Shown here: one piece after another, positions 45,455 through 57,538 of the stretch | Position numbering within the stretch: position 1 is the stretch's first letter | How the letters are laid out: each line of letters starts with the position of its first letter | Assembly (NCBI RefSeq): GCF_047663525.1 | Contig: NC_092606.1 | Span: forward strand, 6,322,501-6,386,500 | DNA from: Anas platyrhynchos | Taxonomy: Eukaryota; Chordata; Aves; Anseriformes; Anatidae | Reading direction: 5' to 3' | DNA length: 64,000 nt | The notes under the pieces: generated by a model | Told to the model about the DNA's origin: nothing | The model's database searches: none | Seen by the model: the letters and a program-made list of their open reading frames with translations, nothing else | Position numbers and translations under genes: made by a program

Positions 45455-46265
45455 CCTGGAACCACAGGGCTGGAAAGGATCCCAAGAAGCCACCTAGCCC
45501 AGGCTGCAGCCTGCATACAGAACTGATGTGACTGTATCATTTTTATTTGCTGTCTGTCCAGGTAATTCTTGATGCCCTGCACAAATGCAGGCTCCGCCCG
45601 TCCTGAGCCATTCTGTCTAGCGTTTTGCTATCTTTCCTCTTGGGAAGGCTTCTCTAAGTGTTTAATTCAAATTGCAGTTGCCTGGTGCTAGCTGCACTGC
45701 TCCCAATGGACACGGAAAACTGATTATTCCCATTCTGTTTGCATCAGCCTTCTTCCTTCATATTTAAGGAACATTCCTCTCTTGCCTTAGTTCCTCTTCT
45801 CTGGACTAAACAATTCCAGTTTACTCAATCTTTCTCAGCAGATCATGTCCACTATTCTTCAGGCACTCTTTTCTGAGCTGGGCTCCCTTCTATTGCTTTG
45901 CAACTCCCTGGACGAGTTGTGCCCCAGACCAGACCCAGGCACCCAGCTGAGATCTCTGCAGTGCTGGGCAGAGCACAAACACTGTTCCCTGTATTCTGCT
46001 GGTGACACTTATGCCTAGATTCTCCTGCTCGTCATTTTTCACAGCAACTTGACATCACTTACTCCCATTCACATATTGATCAAAAATGAGCCCCTGTCTT
46101 TTCAGCAGGATTGCTGCTTAGTCAACTCTGTATTTCTGCATCTCACATGTGAACAGTTCATTATTCCTGCCTAGATGTAGAATCCTGTACTTATCTCTAT
46201 TAAATTGCATCCTATTTCTTCCAGACCATTTCTCCAATTCGTCAAAATTATTTTGAGAAAAATAG
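45455..46265 (-). mobile_element. Ancient CR1-like LINE 3'-UTR relic (antisense)
   Basis: Read on the plus strand, the order of blocks follows the reverse complement of an old CR1 3' region. GGAACCACAGGGCTGGAAAG and AGCCACCTAGCCCAGGCTG are the 3' terminus. CTCTTCTCTGGACTAAACAATTCC, starting near 45790, and CTTTCTCAGCAGATCATG come next. CCCAGACCAGACCCAGGCACCC and GAGATCTCTGCAGTGCTGGGCAGAGC follow near 45930-45970. GGATTGCTGCTTAGTC, GTAGAATCCTGTACTTATC, AAATTGCATCC and CAGACCATTTCTCC complete the series. About 800 bp survive at high divergence. Similarity may extend to ~46370. No ORF2 is readable. It is older than the copies at 19698 and 57253. Confidence 0.75.
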
Positions 46266-46269
46266 ACAG

Positions 46270-47465
46270 ATTGCTGAGGTTCCTCGGAAAACATGGAGAG
46301 CAGTAAGCCAGCCCTGAATTCCCACTTGAACCTTGCCAGGCTGAATGCTTCCCTTAGTTTATATCAGTCTCATTTTGCTTTGCAACACCTGAAAGCAAAA
46401 TGTGGCCCCCATGAAGGACTTTTTCACAAGCTAATACACAGGCTGCCTCTTCAAAGCATGCAGATGTGCAAATCATGTACCGAGCTATGATTGCAGAACC
46501 ACTGCTCGTGCTGCCCTCACTGCACGCAAACCTCAGCTGATGCTGAAGTCCTTGTGTGCCATCACAACATCCCCTTCCAGCCCAGCCCAGCACCAAAACT
46601 CGAGCGGTGCAAGCAAAAGCAAAGACTCCAAAGCTGGACCAAAGAGCTCAGAAATAGCTGCTCAAACAGACTCTTAAAATGACAGTGGGGATCTAGTGAA
46701 TGGGTTACCTGCCAGCCTGCCTGCTAATCTTGCCTGCCGGTACTTCTCCTAATGGGTTCACTTCTCCGTGTGTAACAGGTAGCAGCAGTGCAGCAGCAGT
46801 CAGGAGCCTTTATGAACATGAGTAAGGCAAAGGAGGGGAGCCTTCATTAGATCTGCTTCGGAGTACACAAGTCTTTGCATCAGGAACAGGAACATCAGAC
46901 CCCAGGTGAACACAGACAGATCACTTACTGCCTGTCCCCTTGCTTGTACATTCATCTGCTCTAAAAATGCCCAGTTCCCCCCCGTCACACCGCCCAGCTC
47001 ATTAGCATGCATCTGAAAATGCACAGGAGCAGCCTGGCTGGAACAGACCAGCCTCTGAAGAAGCACATCGTGCTCCAAAGCTTATCTGCTGTGTTTGGGT
47101 CTGCTGGCTGACCAAACAGAAGCCCCTTCCTCTCTCTGTGTTTTCTCACGTGCACATAAGAAGGTGCAGCAGTTGTGGGCGGCTTCGCCAGCTGCAGTGC
47201 CTGCACAGCCCAAGCTGAGCGTTTATGGGCTGTGTCCCCTTCCTGGGAGCCTCGGCACGCACCGCAGATTTTTGTTTTCCTGGCACCCCTGCGAAAATGG
47301 GAGGAGAAAAAAATCTCATCTGCTAGGCTGGAAAACATGAGCAGAAAGAGATTTAACAATCCACTCATGACCGGTCATGAGCAGGAAGCCGCTTGGGGAA
47401 GTAATGCTATTTCTTAGTCAGGGGAGACGTTCAGTGTGGATGATCTGTGAAATGTTTGCCTTGAA
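46270..47465. other. Unique non-coding DNA, no gene recognised
   Basis: Frames to 127 codons (minus, 46985-47368) carry no domain. The 18-bp palindrome is listed separately. The first 100 bp may be a further, unrecognisable part of the CR1 relic. Confidence 0.45.
47364..47381. repeat. Perfect 18-bp palindrome
   Basis: CTCATGACCGGTCATGAG is identical to its own reverse complement with no central spacer. It contains two TCATGA half-sites around ACCGGT. The flanking bases do not continue the symmetry. It could be a dimeric protein-binding site or chance. Confidence 0.95.
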
Positions 47466-47469
47466 TTTC

Positions 47470-47780
47470 CTTTGGTCCCAGCGCAGAGCAGTATCTTATT
47501 CAAAAGCCATATTTAAGAATGGCAATGAACTTTATTAGCTGTGTGCCGACAGCTTCGCGGACACCTTCAATAAGAAAAGCAATCGGGCTCTGAGCAATAA
47601 GATACCTTGTGCATAGCAACAAGCCAGCTGGCTCTGAAAACCATTTCCTCATGCAGACCTCATCAAAAAATGAAATGAGAAAATAAGTAGACATGACTAG
47701 GTGGGGAATTCTCCTGCCCTTGTGCCCCAAGGGGAGTATATCCAAATTAATAGGCCTTTTCCACTGCTAATGACTCCGTG
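47470..47780. promoter_or_regulatory. Candidate conserved non-coding block
   Basis: It starts with CCTTTGGTCC, then CTTATTCAAAAGCC near 47496, CTTTATTAGCTG near 47529 and CTTCAATAAGAAAAGCAATCGGG near 47565. GAGCAATAAGATACC occurs near 47592 and CCAAATTAATAGGCC near 47741. Two AATAAGA boxes and a retained CpG stand out. No repeat or coding signature was found. Confidence 0.32.
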
Positions 47781-47784
47781 AAGA

Positions 47785-50185
47785 TGTGGGACGCAGGGGC
47801 CACATCATCAGCTGGAATAAACCAGTGCGTACCTAGAGCTAGTGCAGGAACAACATCAGATCACACCCACGGAGAGCACAGCCCAGCTCACTGGGGAGCC
47901 CTGGAGAGCCCTGGGTTAAGCCACAAGTCCCTGGACCCTGCCTGGAGGTGTGTGGAAGGACAGGGATGCTCTTCAAAGCCTCTGGTTCAAAAGCCACGCT
48001 GTTGTATTGCTGCTGGTAAAATTCCTGCCAATGCCAAATCATCCAGCACTGGGACTTCCAGGTTCCTCTCTTGGGTTCAGCAGCTGCCTGGAGAAAAGCA
48101 GAACGGACACCAGCAGAGGAGGAGCAAAAGAATGAGAGATGTACAAGGGAAAAACAAACAGCGTGATGGAATCAGTGGGCTGGAAGGGACTGAGAAAACG
48201 TGCAGAGACCCCAAGGGGTGCACAGGGAAACGAAAGATAGATGTAAAGGTGTGGGAGAGAAAGCAGAGATAAACAAGTGAAACGAAGATTTCATGTCAGA
48301 CTCCTCCGTGAGGGCAGATTTATCTGCCTTCCTTCTCTGGAAAATTCATTAGGCATTTGTGCCTCCCTCTTCTCCCTGGCAATATGCTTTAGCTTTGCCT
48401 GGGAATGAAACAGTAATTCATGCCTGCGTGTTCTCCTCTCCCTACAACTGCAAACCAATACAGCATCCTTCTACCCCACCCCTGCTCTTCATCCCAGGCT
48501 TTTGGGGGGGCTGATGGGCACCACTGATGGATGTTGGGTGCATCGTGGGAGGCTGGAGATACTCCTCGAGCAACCCGCAGGACAATCAGCGAAACCCTCT
48601 GGTCACACCGCAGGGCAGTGTGAGATCTGACCCGGGGGTGAGCAGCACAAATGCTGCCCTGGAACAGGAGGGAAGAGGCTCCCAGAGCAGGGTGTGCGCT
48701 CTAGATAGCTTGGATAATTTATCTGTAACTGAAGCTAAAGGAAATTGAAGTGGCCTGGACCAACACTGCTTAATTTGCCATGAACTGGCTATGGGAAGAG
48801 ATAAGAAATAAATCTTAAAGGAAGCCATTAGGAAAACACAGAAGTAAAGACCAGCCAAAATAAGGCCAAATGCATGCTTGTGAGCCGATAAGATTCTGAA
48901 CACCTCTTTCAGCAGCTGATAGCCAGAGGTATCAACAAGGTAGACAGATTAAATTCCTACAGGCATTAATTAAAAGAAGTTTGATGAGAAGAGAAATTAG
49001 GGTCCAGACACTGAGCACAAATAACTGCTATTTCTCTTCTTCAGAGAATGTTTAGCTCCAAACAACTGCTGTGGGGAAATAAAGGTGGATGCAAGGTGCA
49101 GGATGCAGATGGGAGATGTGGGAACACAGGAAGGACAGGGGCAGCAAGCTAGCCGAAAAAATACACAACATTGAGATGAACCTGGTGGTGGTGAATGAAG
49201 AAAGATGAGGAGAAACTGGCCTACAGAAATGCGGAGGTAGATAATGTGTGAAATCCCAAAGATTTCAGTGGCCAGGGTACGAGACTCCCATGACAAAAGG
49301 GAGTTCAGCGAAGCATCTCCTGGTATTCAGCTCCTCTGTACGAAGAGCTGGAGGAACGGCACAAGCACGGCGTGACTGCAGCTGAAATGAGAACTGGAAC
49401 CTGCTGCGATCAGTCACGCAGCTCTGTGCATGCAGAGCTCAGGAGAAAAGAGGAAAATCTGTTTATGAATCCTCACCTGTGTATAAAATTGGCTGTAGGC
49501 AGCCAGAGCATGCTTTGTGCATAGCTGGCCAGGAGGGAGGTGTGGAGCAGATGTCCCATGGACCTGAAGACACCCCTGGGCAGTCCTGTCCCATGGCTAC
49601 ACAACCAGAGAGACCTGAGAGAAGGAATGACCTTGGGGATTGGCACATCCTGAGCTAACTCCTGTTTCTTCAACAGATGCTGGGTAGAAGAAAGGATTTA
49701 GGGTAAGTCATTCATCCTAACTTCCTTTCCTAGTGAAAGAAGTTCTCCTCTACCCTTCATGCTGCTCTTTTCTTTTGTACCAAATGTTCTCTGTCTCTTA
49801 TCTGGTGTATGCACGGTGCCAGGAGCTCTCTGGACCCTCCACTGAAGCATACAGGGCTTGGTACACCTGAAAGATCTGTGCCCACTGAATTCATTGCTCC
49901 AGCTGCTGTGCCGGCACAGGAGGGCAGGGGTGTTGTCTCTGCTTCCCTGTAACACCCACACGGGTGAGTGCCTTCCCGACAGAAACCCCAGCTTGTGTGG
50001 CAGCGTGTGGATTCACGCCTAGCTGCAGCCCTGTTTCCTCTGGAAGTCACATCGAGCTGAAGCCAGCCCAATTCCACCTACCACAACACGGCAGAGCTGA
50101 CGTCTTGTGGCAGTCCCTCGAGGATACGTCTCCAGAAAAAGAATCACACAGCTGCTCAGCTCAGCTCCCCAAGTCACCACTTCTC
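47785..50185. other. Unique non-coding DNA, no gene recognised
   Basis: Frames to 164 codons are unremarkable. At 48165-48200 a GGAATCAGTGGGCTGGAAGGG string faintly recalls a CR1 end but has no continuation. A purine-rich stretch is at 49050-49210. Confidence 0.45.
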
Positions 50186-50235
50186 TCCCTCTCTCTCTTC
50201 TCTTTTTTTCCTTTTTTTTTAAAAAAAATTTGCTT
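50180..50235. repeat. Pyrimidine-rich tract with T/A junction
   Basis: A CT-rich microsatellite-like tract runs into T(9) and then A(8). It ends about 40 bp upstream of a CAACAG and so resembles a long polypyrimidine tract, but no exon is recognisable downstream. Confidence 0.8.
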
Positions 50236-50439
50236 TGCTTTATTTACGATTCTTTTCCCCCAACAGGTTGACAGAAGAGCGAATGCTTCGTGGCAGGGAG
50301 GGATGGAACGGCAAAAGACTTGCCAAACGCTCAAGTGTCTCAGAAACACCCGCACGTTGCAGCTCCAGCGCTGAACCCGCGATCGCATTATAATGCAGCT
50401 GCAATGTGCTACAGATTAAACACCAACTTCGGAGTTCAC

Positions 50440-50790
50440 ACAAGTGAAATGTCAGCTCAGAGGTTGATTTCATTCACCTGACATTCCTGTTAATAACAAT
50501 GCCTAATTAGAAAGGCTTTTAAGCATCCGTTACATTAATTTAACGTGAAAATCTCATGGAGCTTTATTGGAATTTTTTTCCCCTGTAAAATTAACCCTGC
50601 AGGCTTGTTACACATGTTTTCATTAGGGACTGTGAGCAGTGGGGATATTTGATGAATTAGAATCAGCCCCTTAGTCTTTGCGCTTAACTTTGCTTTGTAT
50701 TCCAAGTTCTTTTATGCTGATAAAGCCCTGATTTGACACCCCCCCCTCCCCATTAGCTTTAATATGTGCTACAGACTCCTCACACCGCGG
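50440..50790. promoter_or_regulatory. Candidate conserved non-coding block
   Basis: AT-rich sequence has GTTAATAACAATGCCTAATTAG near 50489 (read as two sites), ACATTAATTTAACGTG near 50531, CTTTATTGG near 50561 and GATGAATTAGAATCAGCC near 50651. GCTGATAAAGCCCTGATTTG occurs near 50716. SOX-like AACAATG and TAATTAG lie side by side. No repeat family or coding signal was found. Confidence 0.38.
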
Positions 50791-50794
50791 CTGA

Positions 50795-51285
50795 GGGCTC
50801 GAAATCCAAATTCACTGCTGCCAATTTCCACGCAAGGCAGGACAAAAGCCCACGGCTCGGATCGTTTCATAGCAGCTGGTGTTAAATTCTGGCCTGCAGA
50901 CCTGCTCTGCCCCACAGAGCACTCGCTGCTCACACAGCTTTTCTTCCACACACCCCTCCAGCTGCCAAGCCTGCTTTACAGGAGCCCAAAAGCCGTGCTA
51001 GGATTGCCCCGGTGTTATTCCCCTTCCTAAACGCGATAGATGCCATCTTAGCCAGGGCTGAGATCCCCACCGCTAAGGGCAAAAAATGCTCCAGCAGGAG
51101 CTCAACTATCAGCCTCCTTTGCCAGGAAGGGAAGAAGAGAGGCTATTAGACATCACAGGCTCCGAGGCTCAGCGGAGGAAGGGACTGGCAGTCCTAATAG
51201 GCTCCGCATTACACAGACCGCTCGGGCTCCTGCCACTGCCTGCAATTATGCACGGCTTGGCCAGGGAGACAAGTCTAACGCGAGT
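50795..51285. other. Unique non-coding DNA, no gene recognised
   Basis: GC-balanced, with short frames only and no repeats. Confidence 0.45.
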
Positions 51286-51289
51286 CCAC

Positions 51290-51660
51290 TTTGAAAGCTC
51301 TTCTATAGCTTGAGAGCCTAGATCTTTGAAGAACGTCCTGGGTTATTTCTAGCACTGGGATTCATTAAACTGGGCTATTATGGTAAAGGCTGGATCTCCA
51401 TTGAACCTCCCAGCTTGCTAGGACCCAGAAAATGCTAGAATGATTTTAATGATGGATCCGCTCGGTGATTTGAAGGAGAAAAGTTGGAGGAACAGGAACA
51501 AATACTTGACTGGCATAAATCTATGGAATTGTTTGACAGCCAGTGGAAATCTGACACGAAGCTGACTCCGCTGTCACACAGATGGTGTTACTGAAATTGA
51601 ACCTAAATGGCAAAAGAATAGCGTTGTCACATGGATAGACGAGAACATACGCCACACCTT
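51290..51660. promoter_or_regulatory. Weak candidate conserved block
   Basis: Contains GGATTCATTAAACTGGGC near 51358, GGGCTATTATGG near 51373, AGAATGATTTTAATGATGGATCC near 51437 (read in two parts) and ACTGGCATAAATC near 51510. Motif density is lower than in the other blocks, and it may be neutral unique sequence. Confidence 0.2.
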
Positions 51661-51949
51661 GGCCTCTGGCTGGCCACCGCAGGATGGCTTCCCAAGCAAT
51701 ATTTCACACTGCAGCTTCCCTGGGATACAGTTCCCAGCTGATTTCACCTCTCCTCACAGTAAGCTACCTATTGCCCAATGCAGCAGATGTAAGAATATTT
51801 TCCTGATAACCACCGAGATTTCTCCTCTTGTTAAGACTCTCCCTTGAGTCACTGAACATTAATATTATCCATCCATGGTATTTATTCTATTTCGATATGC
51901 AGCCGCTTATCATGTCCTTCCTAGTTGTCACTTTGCCAAGCCGCACATA

Positions 51950-52160
51950 ATTAGATTTTAAAATCTTTTCTCATTAATCAAACCTTTGAACTCCCCCTAC
52001 CCTCAATAATTTTTGCTGCTCTTTCTTGAACTCCCTGGGTTTGTCAATACCTATCTCATAATGAGGTGTGCAGAGCTGAACGCGGTGCCACAGCTGGCTC
52101 ACAGAGAAGGGAAGGATGACCCCTGCCTCTATGCACGCAGTGCCACCAGCCTTCTCCTGC
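51950..52160 (-). mobile_element. Ancient CR1-like 3'-UTR fragment (antisense)
   Basis: On the plus strand, TTTTTGCTGCTCTTTCTTG, ACTCCCTGGGTTTGTC, AATACCTATCTCATAATGAGGTG, CAGAGCTGAACGCGGTGCC and GAAGGGAAGGATGACC occur in that order. This is the order of the reverse-complemented CR1 3'-UTR segment seen also at about 45870-45990 (tgttgctct..ctggactc..tttgtcc..cagaactggacgcagtgc..). Only ~160-210 bp are recognisable and divergence is high. Confidence 0.6.
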
Positions 52161-52164
52161 AGCT

Positions 52165-54395
52165 GGGGCACATCTCATCTCCCCTCGACAGCCCCGGATC
52201 CCTTCTGACCACCTCCTGGCTCAGAAGCCCTCCGAGGCTCTGGTGAAGATGACAAAGATCTTTTCTGCCAGCTCAGTGCCCTGCTTCCTCCCACTCATCA
52301 CACGGATCGGGTTATTAACTCAGAAGCCAATCGGCAGAACAAGGGATAGGCAGGGATAGCAATGAAAGGCATGCAGAGACTCCGTAAGCAAGTTTAACTC
52401 CTCTCCATGCTACTGCATTGGCATTACCTAAGAAACTAGTCCAGTTTGCTCCCTGCTGAGAATTTGTTTCTGGAAGCCTGTCCTGCCTGATTTCCTGGAC
52501 TTTCTAAGGTTGTATCCTTTGAAAAATAGGCTCCTCAGCTCCTCCTCTGACTGCACTCCACTAGCTAGCTTTTCCTCGATCGTTCCCAGCTGCTTGGTAC
52601 TTGCTGCCCGGGTTAACCTCTTTCTTGCTGCCTTGGGGCAAAATCCACAAAAACTTCCCTACAAGGCAGCAGGCTGGGGCTAAGAACCATCACGCCTGAT
52701 GTAAAACTTATTTTTAGACCGAGACAGTGAGATGTAAGCTGAATATGATCTAGTCATGATTTCCTATTAGGAAGCTCTTAGCATCTGCTAAGAAACTTTG
52801 GAAGCCCCTCTCTGCCAAGTGGTCTGACAAAGGCAGTGGGACTGGAGCGCCGTCCCTGTAGGGCAGCCAGAGGCTGTGGAAGGATTAGGACTGGTGTGGA
52901 AAGTCTGCTGTCAGAACAGCTTTTGGAGTCTAGAGTTGGATAAAGAGCACTGACGCTGGCGCTGGGCTGGGTTTCCATGTCATTTACATCCTTCTGATGA
53001 CACCGTCTCTCATCCCCACTGTGGATGCTCTGTGTCGAGATATCTTAGAGGCTGAATCTCACCACCTGAGCTGACAACGTTTTATCTCAGCAGCTCAGCC
53101 AAGCAAGAGGACTCAGAGCAGGTGACAAAGGCAGAAATGTGCCTGCTAATTGCGTGCATGCTGCTTTGCCATAGGATGGCAGGGCCTGAAGAGTGACAGA
53201 GTAAAAAAAAGCTTGAACCTAAAAAAAATCCTGGCCCACAAATTACCTAACAAGTCTTCAGTCACTTGGAAAGGAAAGGGAGCCTATTTCTGAAGATTTC
53301 CCCAAAACTGGGTTAGAAAGAAGGTGTGGGGGCATGCCAGAAGCGAAAGATGCTGAGAGATGAGACAGCAGGAATAACCCAGAGGCTGGGCTTCTCCATG
53401 GGACTTACCCAAACCTCAGAGCTGAACTCTTGGCCCCACCAGTTCCCCGCCTGTCGAACAGGGATGCTGATCCTGCCTTAGTTCCTGGAAATGGTGAGAG
53501 GACAAGCCCACCTAGGACGGGAGGAGATAGCAGGACGTCCCACTCACTAGCAGCATAAGACAGGAGGACATCCTTCCCCCAAGGACTTGCAAAGCCTTCC
53601 CAGCTCCTGCACGGCCAAGCAAGGCTGGCTTTGAGGGAGTCCGAAAGGCAATTCACTGCCTGCTTGTGCAGGGGCTGGGGGTCTGCAAGGAGAAGGGTCC
53701 TCCCGGGACCAAGGAGCAGGGGTTTGTGCTGGGGTTGTGCTGGGAGAAGCTCGGTGATGTGAGAGCAGTGAGGGGCTGCTCCAGGCTTTGGCACTTGCTG
53801 CAGTGGAGCAGAGGGTGATGCCAGAGCGGCTTCTGCGCTGGCAGCGAGCGCAGCGGCAGCCCCAGCCCGGCTGTTCTCAGGCCTGTCTTCTCCCAGCAGG
53901 CAAGGAGGGGATTTACATCACACCGTGCCTCCTTTAACTTTGCTTCATTGACTCCTGACAAGATACAATATTTTTGATTAAACAGCTTCCCAGGAAGGAG
54001 CTGCTACCTTAAACCACTCGCACTCTCTCTGACCCCACGCTAGCTCATTAGTGGTCCCCTCAGACACCGTCTGATGGCATCTGAAATTCCTCTTTCCCTT
54101 CTTCCTCCAAGTGAGCTCTCGGGGCAGGGCAGAGCTCTCCTGACTGCCGGGCAGTGCCCAGCCCCACAGGACCTGGCCCTGAGCAGGACTTTTTGTTGCC
54201 GCAGTGTCAGCAAGTCCCGGGGCCTGCTTCTTCTCCAGCTGCTTCCCTGGCTCAGTCCTTCCTCTCCTCTTTCTTCCCCTATCAATCTTTGATCTGCCTT
54301 TTCAGTTTCTCTTTATCTCACACCATCTGTCTCTTTTCTTTGTGCCTTTTTTTTCCTTCCTCCGCTGACCAGCCCAACAGAGACAGATAAATCTC
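52165..54395. other. Unique non-coding DNA, no gene recognised
   Basis: Frames to 129 codons (minus, 53405-53794) are without domain content. No further repeats were recognised; the adjoining sequence after 52165 might hold more decayed CR1. Confidence 0.45.
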
Positions 54396-54399
54396 GCAA

Positions 54400-54640
54400 G
54401 CCAAGGAGACCACGTCCTCCATATATATTTGTGCGACAGTCATGCTACAGCGACAAAGATCAAATCACCAGCTAGCTCAACAGAGAGATTCAATAAAAGC
54501 AGAGAGTTATATTGATAGGAACAAGGCAAATGGATAGTTTTGATTTTAGTAGATTATTGACTGCTCAATAGAGGCAAAAAAAAGGCTTCCCAGCAGCACG
54601 GCTTAGAGAGCAACTCTTCTTGATGCACCGCGGCCAAACA
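54400..54640. promoter_or_regulatory. Candidate conserved non-coding island
   Basis: AT-rich run with CATATATATTTGTGCGAC near 54419, AGATTCAATAAAAGC near 54486, TTATATTGATAGG near 54507 and TTTTAGTAGATTATTGACTGC near 54543 (read in two parts). Retained CpGs (GTGCGACAG, CAGCGAC) are present. Moderate motif density and no repeat. Confidence 0.27.
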
Positions 54641-54644
54641 AGAG

Positions 54645-56805
54645 GAGTGAAATATGAGACAGGGAGCACTTTGTGGCATGTCTGACAGTCCCATCATCTA
54701 CGTGAGCAATGGTCCTCCCTGCCGGATGAACCTCTCGCAGCACATATCAAGAAAGATGAGATGTGCTTTCAGCTAAGCCTGAAGGCAGATGTGCTGTGTG
54801 GAGAGCAGGGGTGCACCCCCACGGAACTGCCCCGTTACATTTGGGCATCAGAGAAATCCTCCCCATCCCTCAGAAGAGTCCTATTGGCATCGACACAGCT
54901 ACTCTAAGCCAGTGCAGAACTATATGGCATGCGGGGTGGTTTTTCTCTTCAATCTGTCTCTAAATATAGTATGTGCCCGATACTTACACGACGCTCATAA
55001 ATCGCCGTGGTCTGAGTGGCTCACATGCTGCAGCAACACGTCCCGACTGCTCTCTGGCCTGTTTAACGCTGGGAACTGTAAAACTATGGATGCACACATG
55101 CTTCCCAGAGGAATCTGGGTCAGGGCAAGAAATCATTTTTGGTTATGGCTCTTTACTGTCCAAATCAGTCAGAGCAGCTAACTCTGCATTCCCCTGTGAT
55201 CACATTTGGCACACAGATTATTTGCTTATAATCCTGCTGTAAGGGAGGAAGAAATTCAGATGCGAAGCCCAGGCAGCAGGAGGGGGGCAGGCTACCTGCA
55301 AATACATGCCTGGAGGAGGCTCGTGCACACAGGGAAAGCTGGGGAACTAAGGTCTGAATAAGCAGGTATGAGGCTGAAGGGCAGCAACCTCATCTCCAGC
55401 CTCATTCCTGGAGAGGCTGCAAATCTGTATTGTGTTTCTGACCAGACACTGGCCCTTCGTGCGAGGGACCGGCCCGCAAACTGCAGCCTGGCAGAAAGAT
55501 GTGGGCTGACCTCCAGGCCCAGCGGCTCACCCAGCCCCGAACACAAGCAACCAGAACAGAGGAGCAAGGATCAAATCACTTCGCCCTGGGAGCCGCAAGG
55601 AGCTGCAGCATTTAGGGAATATTAAATAAACAAAAATGACAGGGGGTTGCTAAAAGTATCTCTCTGAGAGCCTGAAACTCTGCAGATGGGGTCAGAAGTG
55701 ATGCGGAGCCATCTAGCGCATCAAAGAGGCTTAATTGAAGCACTAGCAGGCTGAAAAGCTGGGAAGTGAGTGCGGAGTGTGAGGGGTATGTCAGTGCTTG
55801 CTGCTTAATTTTTGCCAATTAGCACTCAGCCAAGGAAGCAGGGAACCCTAAGCACAAAATAACAAGGGTGTGAGCTCAAGTGTGAATGGGTACAAGCAGG
55901 AACAGAGAGAGACTTTCAGCAGCATCTCCGTCAATATTCAGGAGGGGAAAAACACCATGAAATTATTTCTTCTGCATTACGGGAAAGGAAGGAAATCTTT
56001 CAGTACAAACACGCTAATGGGCTACGCGGGGATCTGAAGGAGGATTGCTGAGGTATTAGAGCAGACTGCATTAGGAAGAAAAGAGCAAGAGAAGAAACAG
56101 GATTTTCAGGGAGATTTCGTCCAAATCGATTAAGTGGGAAATGTAAAGGGGCAGCTTTCCACAGGGATGGAGCTGGTAATTGGCCCACGCAAGTCCCAAC
56201 AGAGAAAAGCACTCAAAGGGCATGCTGGGAGGTGAGCACGTGGCTGATGTTTCCTTCTCTCAGAGGCCAAAAGAGACCACAGAGAGGAAAGTTTCTCTTA
56301 TGTTAATCCTCTGCACAGATCTACGAAGCCTCCCTTACCTTGCTGTAAATCACTGCTACTGCAATGCCCGTAAAACACCAGCCGTGCCCAAGCAGCGGGC
56401 GCAGCAGGACCAAAGCAGAGCGCAGCCATCGGATAGCGGGTACCACTGCTCCCCTGCACAGGCCCCTGTGCGCTTTGTGTTGCTTCACCTGTTGTCTCCA
56501 GCTGAACTCTTCAGGATGGAAACTATCTCTGTGTTCCAAATGTGGTACAGGACGAGGGGTCGAGTCCCCACGGTGGGGTGAATTCACAGCGTGATGACAA
56601 AACACCGCACATGAGCTCTCTGCAGACAAGGGACGCTGCACACACAATGCATGAATATAGTCAGGAAAACGTGGGTCCAGAGGGGAACGGGCAGCACAGC
56701 AAAGCATCAGATAGAGATTGTCACTCAAATTCTGTGTATTTCTCTTGCACCGAGTTATTTCTGATTTCTTCCTCCAGAAAAACAAACACCACTTGTCCTG
56801 CTTTT
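54645..56805. other. Unique non-coding DNA, no gene recognised
   Basis: Frames to 154 codons (minus, 56321-56785) have no recognised domains. No transposons were seen. Confidence 0.5.
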
Positions 56806-56809
56806 ACAT

Positions 56810-56928
56810 TTCTTTCTTTTTTTTTTTTTTAGTAAAGAAATGAAAAACTCAAGGCATGAAAGGAAAAAAACATCTAAAATGACCTAATCCAGATTTTTTA
56901 AATGCATTATTAAAAAAAAAAAAAAAAA
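56810..56928. repeat. T-rich tract and A(17) run ~80 bp apart
   Basis: A (TTTC)n/T(14) tract ends at 56831 and an A(17) run occupies 56912-56928. The two could pair, but the sequence between them shows no element signature. Confidence 0.85.
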
Positions 56929-57252
56929 GTGTGTGCAGTAGGGAAGGTTCATTAAATGCAGCTCCTGACTGCTCTCAGCTCTCATCAGTGAACTGACTCT
57001 AGAATAAAGCGGGACAGAGGTGAGGAAGCTGCACTCTGGCTTCATTGGTCTCTATGTGTAACGCTGGCTCAGTTTACAGCTTAAAGTCTGGATAAGATTA
57101 AAATCGTGAGCCTAAAGTAGAGGGGAAAAAATCCCTATATCTTGCTCATTTTCAATACAAGCATGCTCTGAAAAAGTGCGTAACAGACTGGGTAGGAGTC
57201 AGCACCCACTGCCCTCTGTCCCGCGTTGATCTGCAGAACCAGCATCTCATAT

Positions 57253-57318
57253 AGGGGGGCTGGACCCGATGAGCTCTTGGGGTCCCTTCCAACCCCTACA
57301 GTTCTGTGATCCTGTGAT
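57253..57318 (+). mobile_element. CR1 LINE 3' terminal fragment
   Basis: GGGGGGCTGGACCCGATGAG, CTCTTGGGGTCCCTTCC, AACCCCTACAGTTCTGTGAT and CCTGTGAT reproduce the CR1 3' end, including the start of its terminal octamer-type repeats (ATTCTGTG-like). Only the last ~65 bp remain, a common result of 5' truncation. Divergence is moderate, similar to the copy at 19698. This confirms a sauropsid, most likely avian, host. Confidence 0.93.
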
Positions 57319-57538
57319 CTCTTATGTGAATACAGCAGCAGGTCAGTGGGGAGCCCAAACCTGTGTACACTCAGCTCACTGCCGTCATGCAGAGTTGCAA
57401 GGTCTCTGTGAGGGTGGTGTCAGGATTAGGGTTTTATTTTGGCAGCTCTGGCTCTGAAATCTCCCAGGGCTGACTGTGGAAGAAAGTACTATTTTTACAT
57501 GCACTATTTTGGGTTGTTTTTTTTCTGTCAAGTATTCA

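Noticed and set aside
48165-48205. GGAATCAGTGGGCTGGAAGGG resembling a CR1 end
   Set aside because: The match stops after about 25 bases and the next CR1 blocks are absent.
52778-53961. Overlapping minus-strand frames (66-129 codons) as exons of one gene
   Set aside because: Reading frames do not connect through plausible splice sites and show no shared domain.
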